A model generated the notes under the pieces. The model worked only from the letters and a program-made list of their open reading frames with translations, was not told where the DNA came from and did not search any database. Position numbers and translations under genes: made by a program. A stretch of 15,917 nucleotides of DNA from NCBI GenBank assembly GCA_018679315.1, contig JAHHLF010000349.1:1-15917 (forward strand), given 5' to 3'. Below are positions 14,656 to 15,917 of the stretch, piece by piece. Positions within the stretch are counted from its first letter, which is position 1. Each line of letters starts with the position of its first letter. Source of the DNA: Bacteroidia bacterium. GTDB lineage: Bacteria > Bacteroidota > Bacteroidia > Flavobacteriales > Flavobacteriaceae.

Positions 14656-14871
14656 ATGAAGAAGTTTATTTGTTCCATTCTGGGTCACCACTACATCGTG
14701 ACCAAAAATGTTACCAAGCACATCAAAGAATACAGTTGCGTTCATTGTAGTAGAGAAGTTACTACTGATGTTAATGGCAATCTTTCGCTTTTGACTCCAG
14801 AAAATAAGGAGATCAACAGTACGCTCGAAGACCTTTATAACAAAAGGAGAGAGACTCATCAAGTTGCATAA
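14656..14871 (+). CDS. Small zinc-ribbon-like protein of unknown function (71 aa)
   Basis: The protein begins MKKFICSILGHHY. It contains Cys6, His11 or His12, and Cys28-x-x-Cys31 (YSCVHCSRE), a C...GH...CxxC layout like small single zinc-ribbon families such as DUF1660-type proteins. The second half (about 45-71, ending NKRRETHQVA) is polar and probably helical. I do not know its function; cytoplasmic zinc or nucleic-acid binding is possible. ATG 14656 gives the full Cys/His set. An antisense ORF covers the same bases, but it is hydrophobic and patternless with no metal motif, so the + strand is preferred. The gene stands alone with a long repeat-rich leader. It ends 5 nt from the stop of convergent thiL, and this tight fit also supports a real gene. 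Confidence 0.75.
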   Translation: MKKFICSILGHHYIVTKNVTKHIKEYSCVHCSREVTTDVNGNLSLLTPENKEINSTLEDLYNKRRETHQVA

Positions 14872-14876
14872 AAAAG

Positions 14877-15917
14877 TTAGGAGAATGCATTCCATCCCTG
14901 AGCGGTGATGGGAATTTTGGTATTGTTCCTGGTAATTAAATTGGCACCCTCATTCTTGGCTGTTATATGCCCCACAACAGTTAAATGAGGGTTGCCTTTT
15001 ATATTGGGGTATTCCTTCTGATCAATAGTAAACAAAAGTTCATAATCTTCCCCTCCACTTAAGGCAACCAAGGTAGGATCGAGATCAAATTCTTCACATA
15101 CCTGTACCACCGTTGGATCTATCGGTATTTTTTCTTCGTATAACTCACAGCCCACACTTCCTTCTTCGCAGAGGTGCAGGATCTCTGAAGAGAGTCCATC
15201 GCTAATATCGATCATGGAAGTTGGATGAACCGAAAGATCTTTCAGGAGGGCCACAACATCTTTGCGGGCTTCAGGTTTTAACTGTCTTTCTACAATATAG
15301 CTGTAGGGTTCGAGATCGGGCTGATGATTGGGATTAGCCTTAAAGACTTCCTGTTCGCGCCTAAGTACTTGTAAGCCAATATAAGCACCCCCTAAATCAC
15401 CACTCACAACGAGAAGGTCATTCGGTTTTGCACCCTTGCGGTATACAATATGATCTTCCTTTGCCTGCCCAATCGCCGTAATACTGATGATGAGCCCCTT
15501 TTGTGAAGAGACAGTATCACCTCCAACAAGGTCTACCTTATACACTTTGCAAGCCTGCCCAATGCCTTCATACAGTTCTTCAAGTGCTTCCAAAGGGAAT
15601 CTGTTAGAAACGGCTAAGGATACCGTGATCTGTTTAGGGTGGGCATTCATAGCATAAATATCAGATAGATTGACAACAACGGCCTTGTAACCAAGATGTT
15701 TCAAAGGCATGTAGGAGAGATCAAAATGCACGCCCTCCACAAGCATGTCTGTTGTTATCACTATAGGGTCTCTACTGCCGATTATGGCAGCATCGTCTCC
15801 TATGCCTAGTTTAGAACTTTCATGGCTGAGATCAAATGATTTGGTTAAATGTTTGATCAATCCGAATTCGCCAAGTTCTTCTAATGGGGTTCGTTGAGGT
15901 GATTTGTCTTCTAGCAT
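14877..15917 (-). CDS. thiL: Thiamine-monophosphate kinase
   Basis: The 346-residue ThiL phosphorylates thiamine monophosphate with ATP to give the active cofactor thiamine diphosphate, the last step of the pathway, in the cytoplasm. Family motifs are GIGDDAA (38-44), TTDMLVEGVHF (55-65), VGGDTVSS (131-138), VVSGDLGGAYIGLQVL (170-185), MIDISDGL (235-242) and SGGEDYELLF (287-296). The Asp residues in them bind Mg-ATP in this PurM-like superfamily. The gene appears complete: its ATG is the last three bases of the window, and MLEDKSPQRTPLEELGEFGL is the usual flavobacterial beginning. It is slightly longer than E. coli ThiL (325). The promoter lies outside the window, and no TPP riboswitch can be judged from here. 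No other thiamine gene is in the window. Confidence 0.95.
   Translation of the reverse strand: MLEDKSPQRTPLEELGEFGLIKHLTKSFDLSHESSKLGIGDDAAIIGSRDPIVITTDMLVEGVHFDLSYMPLKHLGYKAVVVNLSDIYAMNAHPKQITVSLAVSNRFPLEALEELYEGIGQACKVYKVDLVGGDTVSSQKGLIISITAIGQAKEDHIVYRKGAKPNDLLVVSGDLGGAYIGLQVLRREQEVFKANPNHQPDLEPYSYIVERQLKPEARKDVVALLKDLSVHPTSMIDISDGLSSEILHLCEEGSVGCELYEEKIPIDPTVVQVCEEFDLDPTLVALSGGEDYELLFTIDQKEYPNIKGNPHLTVVGHITAKNEGANLITRNNTKIPITAQGWNAFS

Noticed and set aside
14551..14895. A 114-aa - strand hydrophobic ORF overlapping the small gene and the thiL end
   Set aside because: It overlaps thiL on the same strand and the 71-aa gene on the other. It shows no motif, whereas the + strand frame has a C...GH...CxxC pattern and ends neatly before thiL.

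Overview
The window reads as chromosomal core and metabolic DNA from a marine-type Flavobacteriia (Bacteroidota) bacterium. The evidence is a three-gene sdhC-sdhA-sdhB operon with a single di-heme cytochrome b subunit, two promoters matching the Bacteroidota consensus (TTTG, about 19-20 nt, TAnnTTTG), few Shine-Dalgarno sequences, moderate-low GC, and protein sequences with a flavobacterial look. I see no rRNA, tRNA, CRISPR array, insertion sequence, integrase or phage module.

Left part (1-2156, + strand): the last 33 codons of a probable 3-oxoacid CoA-transferase subunit B; a 360-base gap holding a possible 35-aa ORF and a strong intrinsic terminator; then a PaiA-like GNAT N-acetyltransferase and an exported serine beta-lactamase-family hydrolase 15 nt apart.

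Second block (2153-6761, - strand): succinate dehydrogenase/fumarate reductase sdhC, sdhA and sdhB with 2-nt and 8-nt gaps, driven by a good promoter at 6781-6812. A YbdL-like methionine/kynurenine-type PLP aminotransferase follows 36 nt downstream and may be co-transcribed. Its stop codon shares a CTAG tetranucleotide with the stop of the convergent hydrolase.

Third block (7009-8842, + strand): a RimK-type ATP-grasp amino-acid ligase overlaps by 41 nt an AstE/AspA-type zinc carboxypeptidase/deacylase with a C-terminal barrel-sandwich-like domain. A ligase coupled to an amide hydrolase is the most suggestive system in the window, a possible add/remove pair for a peptide tag or acyl-amino-acid metabolite.

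Fourth block (8852-11698, - strand): a large secreted beta-propeller protein with eleven Asp-box repeats and a charged insert. Divergent from it is a PepP-type Xaa-Pro aminopeptidase (11834-13126) with a clear promoter. It converges on a BrnQ-type branched-chain amino acid transporter (13112-14392, - strand). Aminopeptidase, aminotransferase and amino acid carrier suggest active peptide and amino acid use, but they are not one operon.

Right end: a 263-base non-coding stretch rich in small repeats, a 71-aa zinc-ribbon-like protein (14656-14871), and complete thiL (thiamine-monophosphate kinase, - strand), whose start codon is the last three bases of the window. All four convergent gene pairs are packed within -15 to +9 nt, leaving no room for separate terminators.
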